Shown piece by piece: positions 1 to 11,484 of a stretch of DNA of 64,000 nucleotides (position 1 is its first letter; each line of letters opens with the position of its first letter). Location of the stretch: positions 62,001-126,000 of the forward strand of contig KV918836.1 of NCBI GenBank assembly GCA_002049455.2, given 5' to 3'. Source of the stretch: Porphyra umbilicalis (taxonomy: Eukaryota > Rhodophyta > Bangiophyceae > Bangiales > Bangiaceae). A model generated the notes under the pieces. That model was not told where the DNA came from. It saw nothing but the letters and a program-made list of their open reading frames with translations, and searched no databases. Both the position numbers and the translations under genes were made by a program.

Positions 1-529
1 GCCAGCGTGGTAGCAGTGTGGGGTGGCGCGGCCGCCGCGACGGCGACGACGAGGAGCGCCGGCGTGGTGGCAGGCTGGGGCGGCGCGGACGCCGCGAAGG
101 AGCCACCGAGGCGCGCCAACCTGGCCGCAGGGAGGGGTGGGGCGGCTCGGGTGATGGCGTAGTCCTGACGCGGGGGCAACGCGTCCTGTGTGCACAGGCA
201 TGGGGAGGCGAGCACGACCGACCAACGCATCGAACACGATCGCCTGCTCCAATTGACGATCGTCCACAGTTGCCAAGTAGCCTACGAAATCAATCCGATT
301 CGCCGTGATCCACAGTTGCGTCGCCCGTGTCACGGAAGGTCATCAATGAAACACAACTTCAAGCTACCAAAAGGACAAGAAGAACGAGACAAAAGGCAGC
401 ACATGCCGTAGACGAAAGAAAGCTCTCCTCAGCGCCTTCTCAGATCTGTCTTCAGATGTTTCCTCCGATGAGATCCAACAACGCTATCCTCCAGAGCAGT
501 ATTCTTGATCCAGAATTGCGTCAGGGACA
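1..529. other. No gene seen
   Basis: GC-rich start of the window grading into mixed sequence. The open frames here are short and overlap on both strands, and none resembles a protein family. It ends where the R1 repeat begins. Confidence 0.5.
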
Positions 530-1270
530 GTACGTCCAAGCACAGCTCACCCCACTACAACAACCGCACATGCCCCACCCCATACACTCCAACCACCGGA
601 CCCTACCCACATCCACGCCATCCGAACCCGCCTCGCCTCGCCTCTTACACACTGCACACCCTACCAACCCCGCCCTACGCACACGCACACCACCCCAACC
701 CACCCCGCGCCGCCTCCTACGCCCCCCACACCCCCCACCCCCCCCACCCCACCCCCCACCCACCCCACCCCACCCCACCCCCCCCCACCTTACCCCACAC
801 CCCCCCACCCCACACCCCCTCCACCCCACACCCCCCCACCCCACACACCCCCCACCCAACGCACCCCCCACCCCACACACCCCCGACCCCACACACCCCC
901 GACCCCACACCCCTCCCACCCCACACCCCTCCCACCCCACACCCCTCCCACCCCACACCCCCCCACCCTACCCGCACCCACCCGACCCCGCCGCGATCAC
1001 GGCACCCCACCCGACCCATGCCCCCCACCCCACCCACCAACGACGACCACCGCTGAGACTACTTTTGGACGAAATAATTCTGTCATGGGGGCTGAAATTC
1101 CGACCGACCCGCACACTTCATGTGCATGCCGTGTCATGAATTACTCTAGTGCCTGTGAACACTGGCCCAGTGGCTGGAATCGGGTGTGAAAACTGACACT
1201 GTTGAACGATCAGCAATCTGGGGTGGTCGCGGACGGACAAAGTAGCCTACAAGCGTCTTTAAGAGAGTAG
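530..1270 (+). repeat. R1 repeat, copy 1 (C-rich, 741 bp)
   Basis: This segment matches 45251-45991 almost base for base and at exactly the same length. Its first two thirds are a C/A tract built from ACCCC and CACCCCC runs. The last 210 bp are ordinary sequence, ending in CTTTAAGAGAGTAG. A shorter relative lies at 44433-44632. The tract gives long proline/threonine/histidine ORFs in several frames at once, which I read as composition and not coding. Helitron A abuts its right end, whereas copy 3 has no Helitron at that point. Confidence 0.85.
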
Positions 1271-1271
1271 A

Positions 1272-1297
1272 CTAGTGCCCGTGGGCCGGCTAGCGCC
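1272..1297 (-). repeat. Helitron 3' terminus
   Basis: The minus strand ends GCTAGCCGGCCCACGGGCA then CTAG, with T as the next host base. The same end is found at 36561 (Helitron B) and, with a few changes, at 44633. The palindrome is short for a Helitron hairpin, so the exact stem is uncertain. Confidence 0.65.
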
Positions 1298-1504
1298 TCG
1301 TCTGCGACATTCGGTCACATCCAAGCAACGTCAGAGTAAAAGGGTCCTCTCAATAACTATCGAAAAGCCAAGTTCCAATTAAAAAATGTATTTTTTGCAC
1401 TGTCTCGTATGGGATGGAACTACCAAAAAAGAGCACGCGAATCATGAAACATAATAACAAAGTATCTGGCAAAAGATGATCCGGCCGGCACAAACACAGA
1501 ATGG

Positions 1505-4500
1505 CTAAACAGCATCGTCGTTCAACAGTTGCGTGAACACCACATTGTCAGTTACAATGTACCCTGCGTCATCATAATAGGCTGCAGGCGCTCCGACAAT
1601 GATTTCTCTCGGATCGCCAACACGGGAAGTGCCAACATACACCTGGCCATGTTCGAAAACTGGTTGCGGCAGCCATAGACCAAGGCGCTTGAGGATGGCA
1701 CCCTGGGCTTTGTTGATGGTAGCGGCGAATGCCACCCGGATGGGGAATTGCCGTCGCTTGAGCTGGATCGGTAGCCCACAGACGCTGGTGGTCACATCAA
1801 TTTTTGGAATGAGGATGCGCCTGTTGGTGCCAATTTGGCGGAGCTCGATGACATTGTCGCCATGCCGTGTAACTATGTACCGCGTTCCATTGCAGTCGCC
1901 ATTTTGGGCAGCCAGGTTTCGTAGGAGCATGACAGTCATGCCTACCTTGAGCACCATTGCGTGCGTTGGCACTGAGGAGTGGTCAATCGTGTTCAGAAAT
2001 TCTGTCCTATAGACCTCCGCGAGCTCCATGTCCTCATCGCTGACTGTATCGATGCTGTAGAAGGTCCGTGCGTCACCTGGAAAATGATTGATAGCCAATT
2101 CGTTGAGGTCAAGAACGTCCTTGTTCAGAGTGGTGAGAATCATGCGCTCTCCCATGGCGTCCAGCGCGGCAGCGTTCGTGGGGTTGACCGTGCTCATCTC
2201 TGGAAACACAGAGTTTAGCAGCTCCTGCATCCCACTTCCTTTCGGGAGACACATGGCCCGAGGGATGCGGATCTTCGTCGTACACTGCTCCGCGGCAGTA
2301 CTTCCTGGCCTCGGCGAACGGCGACGGGCACCGCGCTGTCCTGAGGCCAGAGGGAGCGCTGCTCTCAGGTCCGTTTCTAAGTCGAAGCCCTGTGCAGGAG
2401 TGCCACGTGCTGACTCCTCTGCCTGAAGCACCACAGCGAACCGGATAACCCCATCGCCAATGGCTAACAGCCATTTCCCAAAGGCCTCGAAAAGGCTGGC
2501 CTCCTCAGCCTGACCTGCGTCTGCCCTGGTCTTCACGCGAATATTTGTCGTCAGTTACCTTTGTGTGAAGCGTGACCACATCAACGGTGACTTTCGAAGA
2601 GAAGCGCGAATGATGTGTGCTATGGACCCCTTGGGTACCACTGCGGGAACCTGACGGAAGTCTCCGCACACCAGCCATGTGATTTGCGACGCCACTTCCG
2701 GCCCCATCACATCCACAATGCTGCGGTCCACAGATTCGAAGCAGTGACGATGTGCCATTGACGCCTCGTCCCAGACAATCAGTTTTGTCTTTTTCAGCAT
2801 TTTTGCAACCTCAGTGCTTTGCGTGAAGCCGCAGAACGACGTCTGATTGATCTCGATGGGAATTTTGAAGCGGCTGTGCGCGGTGCGGCCAAGTGGCATG
2901 AGAGTTGTTGCAATTGCACTGGATGCAACCGCTAGCCCGATGTGACCACTGCCTCTCGTGTAGTTCAAAAGTGTCTCCGCCAAATAGGTCTTTCCAGCGC
3001 CACCAGGGGCGTCCAGAAAGAATAACTTACCCGTGGAGCCATCGATGGACTCGCTCACTGCATCCCACACTATTTTCTGGTCCGGCTGCAGTGTCGGCAC
3101 ACGGTGGGCCACTGCAGCGAGCAGCTCATCCCGATTTCCTGGTAGCTGCTCCGCGAGTGCTTGCCCGCCAGCCCTCCTGGCTGGTGGAGGAGCTTCGCCG
3201 AGGACCTCCAGCGCCTCCCCGTCTTCTCCAACTCGGGCTGCCGGAATCAGTATCTGGTGGTCTTGAAGACAGCTGTTGCGAGCTCTCATGTGCTTTTCAA
3301 TATCGAGCAGCACGATGCGGCGCAGGTCGTCCTCGGTAGCGTCCAGGTCTAAGCCCTGTGCCTGCCGAGATGACAATCTGTAGGTCATGTCCTCGGAGAG
3401 AGCTGTGAAGTGCTTTTGCAACAAGTCGGGCACATCAGCCGGAGAATTGAGAGCCACCACGGACGCGAACAGCTCTCGCAGAGCCGCCGGCATCTTCCAA
3501 GAAGCCGCTTCCGTCAGTGTCTCATCCCAGACCGCGTGGGTGGCCAGCATTTGCCTTGCTGCGCATGCATATTTGTATGTGGGATGCACGAGGCCATCGT
3601 ATGTTCGAAGATCCACAAACGATCCAGGTCCCTTCACGCGGTAAAGAAGCAGCCGCATGTAATACACATCGCCCATGGAGGGGTGGAGGCCAGGAACTCG
3701 GCCAATCATCGCTGGCGTATATTCAGACGATCTCTGCACACCGCGCCGGCGGCGCCGCCACTTGCGCGTTTTGGTCTGCCAAGTACAGTACCTGGGGATG
3801 TCCGCATATAGGAGGTCTGTCGTGGAGGGAGACTTTCCATCATCTGGCGCCTGCATCAGGGAGAAGAAGGCTGTGAGCTTTGTCTCCTGTGGTGCGGTTG
3901 CCGCAACACCTTCCACCTCTCCAGGAGCGAAGAACACGGGCTGTTGGTTCTCCAAGTGAACGGGCATCTTCATCACCGCAGGGTCACGAAAGATAACTGG
4001 ATTGGACAGTCCCCGCCACATTGCTTCGCACTCAGCAATCCATCTGGCGTCCAGATACTCCTGTATTTCATCTCTGGGCTGCGGTCCGACCTCTTCGCCT
4101 CCTTCGTCATCCCCAGTCGTTGCTAAAACCGACACCACGGCCTTATCCGGTCCCTTGTAAATATACTTGTATATGTACTTGACGACGGCGACAGAGGAAA
4201 CGATCTCCAGGTTGATGTGGCAATCAAATTTCTCCAGAAGCAGCGGGGAGTAGGGCACAATCCACGAATTGTCGATCTGCGACGCGCGATTGCCACGTGT
4301 GAAGGCCACGGACTCCCCTCCGTCCTGCGGCGAGCGCCTCCGGTAGTTTGGATAGGAGTCCTCGGTGGCCGTTGTGGCCGATGCGAGGTCTTTCGGAAAC
4401 TTTTTGGAGCAACTGCCATCCATACCCATGCACGGCGAGGCCACGTTGTGGGATCCGCATGGCCCATGCACCATGTGCTTCAGCACTTTAGTACGCAGTG

Positions 4501-7500
4501 ATGGGCTGTCGCTCTCTTTTGGGATCCCGGCGCGGATGAACTTGTCGTACGCATCTGCCGTCTGAGGCACATCTTCCCGGCGCAGGATGACCAGCCAGTG
4601 AGCGTGCGGCAGGCCACGCTTCTGGAACTCAATGCTCATCACGAATGCCAGACAATAGCCAAACACATTGTCCTCCTTGATCAGTTTGATCAGCTCTTTC
4701 AGCTTCATTTTGAAAACGCGTGTGATCAAATCCGGGCGATCGTTCGGCGTCTGGTGCGGCAGCAGTGCATCCTGAATCTCTTTCTACTGAGGATTGCAGG
4801 TGAATGTCCCGAAGAGGGCTGGCTTGCCAAAGGCACGTACGACAGCCATGGAATCCGCAAAGTTCTCAGCCATGTACCTCGGGCTCGCTACATGCGATGC
4901 GTGCTACAGGACTCCTTTTCCGATCCGCCCCGTTGCGGCCGAGACATCCCTGACCGCGTCCACCACGCGACTATACATTTCACACCGTAGGCTTTTTTGG
5001 TTGAGCCGCTGCCAGAGCAGGCGGGCGTGCTCGACTTTTATAAATGGGTCAACCACATATTCACCCCAAAGCCGCTTTCAGCGCTGTAGGTAGGTGAACT
5101 GGCCCTCCCGAGTGAACACATGATACGCCATGAAGTCGAGCTGACTCAATTTCTTTCCGCCCCCGGTTTTTCGAATCCCATCATGCCATCCACCAGTGCC
5201 CAGCGGGAAAAGCACAGGAACCCGTGTCGGATCAAACCAAGAGTTCATAAAGCTCACCTTGCGCAGGAATTCTTGCGGAGCGGCCCCTTCAGGTGGCGCG
5301 CGAACCATGAGGACAACATCCCGCTTGAGCTCCCCGGAATGTCCCGTACCTTGCGGCATCGACGGCACATCCAAATCACTCTGAGGCACATTGGCGGCCA
5401 CCTCTCCGTTGGTACTCGCCGCATCGTTGTACACGCGGACGTGACATCCCGCTGGAACAGCATTTGCGTGCACAACGACACGAAGGCTGGGAACATGTCT
5501 GCCCGTGGTAGCTTCGATCTCCTGCACACGCTCGCGAGCCGTAAGAAACTGCTTCACCAGGTTGTTTTCTCTCATGAGCATGCCATAGAGCATTTGTACG
5601 GCGTCGAAGAGCGCCCGCGAGGTCTCATCTAGCTCGCTCACAGGAATGCGGCCGAATCCCCTTTGGCCCCCTCTCCCATCCCTACGGGAAAATTTTGCTG
5701 GATATTCAGCTTTTTGGGCCCCGGGATCCCGGAAAAAGCCGGATCCGGTGGCCTTGAAGTCCATGTCGGTCGGAAACAGAGGCCGTTCGACTGATCCAGC
5801 GGCTCGCAGGAGCGGGCCAAACAGCAAGCATCATTCCAAGCCACCTGAGCGAGCCCCACAATTGCAGCTGGTCAGAAAATCCAGGATCTCGGGCGGTATG
5901 TCGCCCGACGCGCGCTGCACGTGAGGCGATCTTCCGCGCCGCAGTGTGTGGCCCAGATTGCCGGCGCTTGGGCAGCTTTCCCCCCCCCAGACGCCCATTC
6001 CTGATGTGTGCCACCCGCCCCCCCGTCGTTTAACCAGATCGGCTGCTTCGGCGGCGTTGCAACGGATCTTGGTCGTCCCCTCCCCCCCTCGAGCACACCT
6101 GTTGTCCCCGTCCTTGCCGTTGTCCCAGGCACGTATCCCCCCCCCCTTGATTCCTTGGAGCGTGCCCTATGTGAAGGTATGTGGACGCATGTGAGACGTC
6201 TTGCTGTGATTTTTTTTATGCCAACCTTTGAGCTGGATATGTTCGGGGGGACGGGAGGGGGGGACGGGAGAGAGGCGCGGGAGGAGTACGAGGGAGGTGG
6301 AAGAGGAGAGGGGATGGAGACAGGGGACGGGGGCATCTCTCGCTGCGCCGCGTCAGCAACATCGGCGTACAGCCGGACGCCGCCCCCGCGACCTCTCCCG
6401 TCGGATTGGCCCATTTGGACGCCGCCGTCACGACCACCCGCTTCACAACCACCCAGATCCCTCTCCGTTGGAGTGGTGAGTAAGTGGGGAGTGTCCGACT
6501 GCCGGGTTGTTTTGTCTGAACTGGCCACTGACCTGTACACGCCGCTGTGCTCTTGGCTCTGTTTCTGCACCTTATTCTGTGCTATGGTGTTGACCGTATG
6601 TTCCTGTACTTTTTCTATCAACATCTGTCTGCTCTTCTTGTGCCTTGCCTTTTCTTTGCAGGGGGTGGAAGCGGGCGGGGGCTCGGGGCGTTCGTGCCGC
6701 TCGCTTCACGGGCTCATGTTAATTTCCACTTGCTTGATTGCACTTGACTGTAGGTTCACATGGCAGCACTAATAAATACCATTCAAATCAACTACGGTAA
6801 GCAACAGTGTCAGAGGACACAGAGAACCAATCAGGTGTGTGCTTACAGTGAAGTGAGGAGCGTTGTGAGCCAACCAAAGTGCAACCTGATCCAGCTTTTT
6901 CCTGGATCCTTGACGACGGGAGGGCCCCCGCGACCGGAGTACGGCGGGTCAGCTTGGAGCCTACAGACGGATATAATTCTCTTGTGAGTGTCAGATCGGC
7001 GCTTTTCAAAGTGGCTGGATATCCAGGAAATTTTTCCCGTAGGGCATGCGCAACAGCACGGCGCACAGCGGCCAGCCGCTCGCCGTTCTCCTCAGAATTC
7101 AGAAAGTGAGCTTGAAGGAAAGAGGCTTCACGCCCTTCAGCTGCAAGGAGTAGGCCAGCGTAGTGAGTGAGCTTTCCATGCAGGCGCACGGCGGGCTCCC
7201 AGCGGCATCCCCCAGGAAGCGGCGGGGGTGAGTTTCCCTTGGAAGAAGTCAGGGCCATCGCATTGTTCAAGAGTCGAAAATTGTTAGCCATTGTTCTGTC
7301 TTGTGCGGTCTCCCCCACTGCCCACGACAGCAGCGGCTCGGGAGGATCAGGGAACGCCGGAAGGTCCACGGTTCCGTTTCCGCAGCAAATTGAGAAAAAT
7401 GGGCGGCTATCGGAAGAGGACTTCAGGCGTTCATCCATCCCGTGATACGCCTTGCACTTCTGGCAAACAACGTTCATGTCACCAAAGTCGGACGGCTCTG

Positions 7501-8056
7501 AATCGTAGCCCTCGACGCCAGAGAAGATCTCAGCCGCGCAAAGACCGCGCGGCCGAGCAGTCCCTGTCATGCCGGCCGTCTCTTCATCGTTCTCGGACCC
7601 TTCGCTACCTGAAGAAGGGGCGTCGATAACAACGCGGCTACGGCGTTCAGCCCGAGCTGCTGAGGCATGGGCGCGAGCTACTGAAGCATCTGTTGGAGAG
7701 TCAGCTTGAAGTCGGCGCCGCGCTGCAGCATGGGAAGAACTATTCTCGGCTTGCGCAGACGCGGAAGCTTCTGGATCAGTGTCGCGAAGTCGTTTTCGGC
7801 GCCTCGCCCGGTTCGCTGCATCCCTCTCGCGCGCGGCGGCCGCAGCCATGGGATCCTGCGCCAGGCATACCCTTCGTGCTGCGTCTTGCTCGCGTCTCCG
7901 ACGTCTCTTTTTGTCCCTGGCGGTGTTCAGTGCCAGTGCACGATCAATTTGAACTTGTGCAGCCACCACAGAGGTGACACCTGCTGCATTTTTTGTTTCA
8001 CTTGCAGGCATCTCCCGACTCACGACAGGACGAATATCATCGTCGGAGTCCGCCAT
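1505..8056 (-). pseudogene. Helitron RepHel (Rep nickase + Pif1-type helicase), broken
   Basis: This gene would nick, unwind and transfer single-stranded DNA for rolling-circle transposition. From the ATG at 8056 (MADSDDD...) the order is: an Arg-rich stretch; a CQKC zinc-binding N-terminal region near 7440-7475 as in other Helitrons; the Rep domain with HUH motif PHAH near 4600 and a two-tyrosine motif KYIYKYIYKG near 4160; and an SF1 helicase with Walker A GGAGKTYLAE near 2990, Walker B VWDEAS near 2765 and GDFRQ near 2650. A 1365-bp transposon interrupts it at 5680-7044. Three in-frame stops follow: TGA 5078-5080, TAG 4784-4786 and TAA 2555-2557. Helitron B reads CAA at the third site. From 4729 to the end (3225 nt) there is no indel relative to B. 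It ends with TAG. Confidence 0.9.
5680..7044. mobile_element. 1365-bp TIR transposon, non-autonomous
   Basis: The ends are inverted repeats matching at 28 of 31 bases, starting CCCTACGGGAAAA on both sides. A second inverted match (GGAAAAAGC and GGAT motifs) lies about 100 bp further in. It is flanked by CAT at 5677-5679 and 7045-7047, a 3-bp target duplication. Removing the element and one CAT rejoins the Helitron gene in one open frame. No transposase is seen inside. A 3-bp duplication occurs in CACTA and PIF/Harbinger families, but the end sequence does not decide between them. Confidence 0.8.
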
Positions 8057-9206
8057 ATTGCAAGAAGTACCCGACGAAAGCAACTACAAAGTTATTCCCT
8101 CGTACGCCAAATTAATGAAGGATAATTGACTATGCGGTGCTCGCGCGAGATCGGACCTGCAAGGGCTTCGCAAGATTCTGAAATCGGCTGCTCTCGAGAT
8201 CTACCCCGCAACCAGGAACTCAGTCCAGCTCAAGATAACGGCACGGACAACAGAATCCATTTTGGATGACGAAATCGGGGCGCGCTCGGGGCAGGAGGCG
8301 GGTCAGCGCTGGGTCGGTCTTTGTGGGGACACGCGAAGCCGTCCGTCCCGCACCGTCGCAAATTTGGGCAGCGCTTCGCGCGAAATCAGAACAGGGTCGT
8401 GGCGCAGTGCCAGCCACAAAGGGTCCCCCGTTCATAAATCGAACAGGGCCTTCGTTCCTCTGTCCACCGGCAATAGTCCCTCGCGGGTATCGATTGCCGG
8501 ATTGGTCCTCCCGACCGAAAGCCCGTAGGCTCACGGCCGAGACACCAGGGTGTGAGGAGGGATCTGTCCTGGGAAGCAACCCTGGTGGTGTGAGAACCAA
8601 CCAAAAGTTGCACCCTCAAGACTCCTTGCGAATGGTACGAACGTCCCGAAACCCGTTATTTGCCCGAAGCAATCGGCAGGGGGACGACCGTACAAAACAG
8701 CAAACGAAAGTCCTGTCCGAATTGTGAACTCCCCCCTCCAACAGTTGATCAGTCAAACCGGTCTGGTTCCGCGGCCCGGCACCCGACAGGAGCACCTTGC
8801 CGTCGGCGTGTCAGGCGCGCCCGCCAAGAACCAATCGCGCCGGTGAAGGCTCGCGGGATCAAGACGGGCGCGACGGCGGCGACGCCAGGAAGCCGAGATG
8901 CACGGTGCAAAGGATTTTGAGTGTGAACTGGCATGAACAATCCACTCGCCAAAGATATGCTGACCTGATCGTTTGTAGGCACACTGGCGCGAAGGGAATG
9001 TGAGAGTAATGTTCCTGCTGTGGCGCGAAAGAAGTGCAACCGTTTTGGCTAGATTCTGATCCAAGCGTCCCTCGAAATCACGGGGCCCGCCTCTACCGAT
9101 TTGGTAGCGGATCGCCTGGAAGCGCGCCAACCAGGCGTTGGCCGCTTGGCTACCGAACCACGCGCTCTTCCAAAGTTGACACGCCTCGCAGACTCGAAAC
9201 AAACAC
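8057..9206. other. Helitron segment between its two genes
   Basis: About 1.15 kb between the start of RepHel and the end of the zinc-finger gene. It aligns throughout to 41028-42185 in Helitron B, so it travels with the element. Short open frames exist on both strands but none is family-like. It probably holds the RepHel promoter; I cannot point to a specific box. Confidence 0.5.
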
Positions 9207-10467
9207 TTACTTCTTCAAATTTAGGCGAACAGCAGTCGAAGCGTGGCGTCGATTCTGCATGTGGGTGGCCAAATGGCCAGCCGATTCAAAAGTCCTGTCA
9301 CACGTCGCACAATGGGGTGTCTTAGCGGAATTCCAGGCACGTGCGTGCAATACCCTGGCCTTCAGGGCGGTGGCGCGCTCGGCGACGCATCGACACCGGG
9401 CATGCCGGTCGGTTCCATAGCCGCGAGCGCGCACGGGGGCACGTACAGCCACGCTGCCGTGGCGGGGAGAATGTGGGGCGGGGAAAGGGATGCCGCCGCC
9501 GCCTCAGCAGCGGCGGCGGTCCGCCGGCGTCGCGCGACGCCCACAGAAGGGGCGTCACTCCGCCGCGCAGCGCACCTGCGCACGGCGGGCAGGGAGGCCG
9601 ACACGGCGCACGGGCAGGCGGGTGGGACTGATCGCCGCGCGATGGGGCGCATCCAACCGCGCCGCTAGGTGGCGTCAGCAACCGCCGACGCGCCGCCGCA
9701 ACAGAAGACGGCGCGCAGGCACGATCATCAGCGGGTTATCGTGGGCGCGTCGAACCTCGGAAGTCGCTGCGCGCGGTCGCCGTGCGCAACTCGGGGCGGT
9801 GGGGGGGGCAGAGGGGCAGACGCCGTCCGGGCCCTGTGGCCCTTGTGGCAGGAGAGTCCTTTTCAGCCACGTCACTATATTCGCTTTTTAGCGTCATCGC
9901 GACCCTTCCAACGCTGACACGCCCTCAGATCCCTGAGGACACGAATGCAGACTGCCACCTCTGAAACGGAGATCAAGTCCCATTCTCTAAGTATATGTGT
10001 GCATCACTACACTTTGAGAGCACCCTGTCCTAAAGGCCAGGGAACTTGGCTGCCTTTCGTTGATGGCTCGAGGACGTCTTGTGCGCCAACATATTTTTGG
10101 CACTGCTGCAATCGACTTTGCAAGTCTTACAGTGCCACACTTGTGGCTTGCGTCGCCTCGCCTTTTGTTCGGCGCGCGTGGCCCGGGCCTCGACCGCCCG
10201 GGCCGTGCAAGGACGAATGCCGGCCACCTGTCGGTGCTCTGGGACGGCGGCCCCGCCGCCACGCGCAGCAAACGCCGCCACGCGGCGAGGAGAAAATGGG
10301 TCAGACGTCTCCTCCACCAACCCAACAGCTGGCCCGCCGCCACCCTGCGTCGCGCGGCCGCCTGCCCAAACCGAATCAGCTGTAAGCCGCCCGGGCCGCG
10401 GGGGCAACAGAAGCGACAGCGGCCGGCTGGCCGCCTCGGATGAGGCGGCCGGCCGCGCCTGAGGCAT
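9207..10467 (-). pseudogene. C2H2 zinc-finger accessory gene of Helitron A, interrupted
   Basis: It lies upstream of RepHel on the same strand. The N-terminal part is Ala/Pro/Gly-rich, then a basic stretch (KARRRK). Finger 1, CKTCKVDC...H(x5)H, lies near 10100. Finger 2, CATCDRTF...H(x5)H, lies near 9270, and the protein ends NLKK with TAA. The C-x2-C-x12-H-x5-H spacing resembles U1/matrin-type fingers, which often bind RNA or structured DNA. An insertion of about 690 bp lies between the two fingers. The same gene, uninterrupted, is in Helitron B. The ATG at 10467 is the first in frame, but the frame stays open upstream to 10623, so the start is uncertain. Confidence 0.7.
9353..10042. mobile_element. 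~690-bp insertion with inverted ends
   Basis: Present in Helitron A and absent at the matching point of Helitron B (near 42305). The left end starts CCCTGGCCTTCAGGG. The right end read inwards is CCCTGGCCTTTAGGACAGGG, an inverted match. The last 20 bp recur exactly at 57261-57280. The target duplication is not resolved because about 30 bp of extra sequence lies left of 9353. It carries no recognisable gene. Confidence 0.55.
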
Positions 10468-10590
10468 GACGGGCCCGTCGCAACCAGGCGGTGGCGCAGC
10501 GACGGCCGCCCAGGGCGCGGGCGCTGGCACAAATGGCACAGCCCCGCCGACCGACTGGGCGTCGATCGCCACCGTCAGAACAGTGGACAC

Positions 10591-10702
10591 TTGAACGGGA
10601 GCCTGAACGGGAGTCCCGTTCAAGAAGCCCTTGAACGGGAGGTTTCCCGTCCAGGCGTCTGTGCTGTAACAAAGGCCTGAATGGGAGGAGTTCCCGTTCA
10701 GG
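10591..10702. repeat. Cluster of GAACGGGA inverted repeats
   Basis: Within 112 bp the motif TTGAACGGGAG or CTGAAYGGGAG occurs four times and its complement TCCCGTTCA (or TTTCCCGTCCAGG) three times, so several alternative hairpins are possible. It lies just outside the end of homology with Helitron B. The rest of 10566-11484 holds no gene I can support. Confidence 0.6.
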
Positions 10703-11484
10703 AAAGCTGTGCCAGGCCCTGAACCATCTCGTTGATGATCCCGAGGTCATGCAAGACTGTCGCGCGAAACCAAGCCAATGATATTCCTGCAATAGATTGC
10801 AAAGACGTAAACTGTCCAGGTCGGGGTCCTGCACGGGCCTGGATGCCTCTTGGTCACACACGCGCGGTGCACAAAAAGTGGACGCCAAGGCGTGTTCTCG
10901 GACCTGAGGTGCACGCGCGAGACCGCGGCCGCCGCTCCAGAACTTACCCTGAGTTGCTCTGTAAAGTCGATCGATGACCAAATATTTGTAAACTTCGTGA
11001 GACGACGAATGATGTCAAGCATGTATGGGAATGGCCGGCCAATCAAACTGATCTATACCACACGTAGCCCTCCTAGCTCGGCCGCCCGGAGACTGCCGTG
11101 ACTGGGATCTGGCGATCCCATTGGCTGATGCCTGTAGATTGACTTGGCGGCCCCGATTTCGTCTTTTTGCCGGGGCAGTCCCAGACTCGGGCCGTGGCCC
11201 CCATGCTGCAATTGTTGCACGGTTTGAATGGGCTCGACGAATTTTGAACGGGCCGAGCCCCTGCCCAGTGCCTCGGCCAGCCTCACGACCGCCGAGTGCC
11301 GACCGCACGTGCGGCAGGGTGCTCTGCCGCATGGCGGGATGGGGCGCTGTGGGTGGCTCGGGGGCTGCCGTCGCTCCACCGCCGACAGGCAGCGGTCATC
11401 CTTCCGTGGCTGCATCCCTCTGACGTCACCCGCGCATATCTCGCGCCGCTGATCCGCCCGCCCCCCCCCCCCCCCCAGTGCCGC

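Larger units (their letters stand above)
1272..10565 (-). mobile_element. Helitron A (autonomous-type, decayed)
   Basis: A rolling-circle (Helitron) element on the minus strand. It is called from its RepHel gene, and from homology to Helitron B that runs on without a break beyond the gene on both sides. The 3' end is placed at 1272, where the minus strand reads CTAG followed by T, the canonical CTRR-T ending; a GCCC-AC-GGGC palindrome sits just before it. There is no target duplication, as expected. The 5' end is only where homology with B stops, near 10565. Two DNA transposons absent from B are nested inside (5680-7044 and about 9353-10042). Confidence 0.8.

Noticed and set aside
530-1139. 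Proline/histidine-rich and glycine-rich ORFs over the C-rich tract
   Set aside because: The tract is open in several frames on both strands because of its composition, and it recurs as a repeat at 45.3 kb.
5680-7044. Interpretation of the RepHel interruption as an intron
   Set aside because: Inverted ends and a 3-bp duplication explain it better, and the edges do not show GT...AG at the frame-restoring join.
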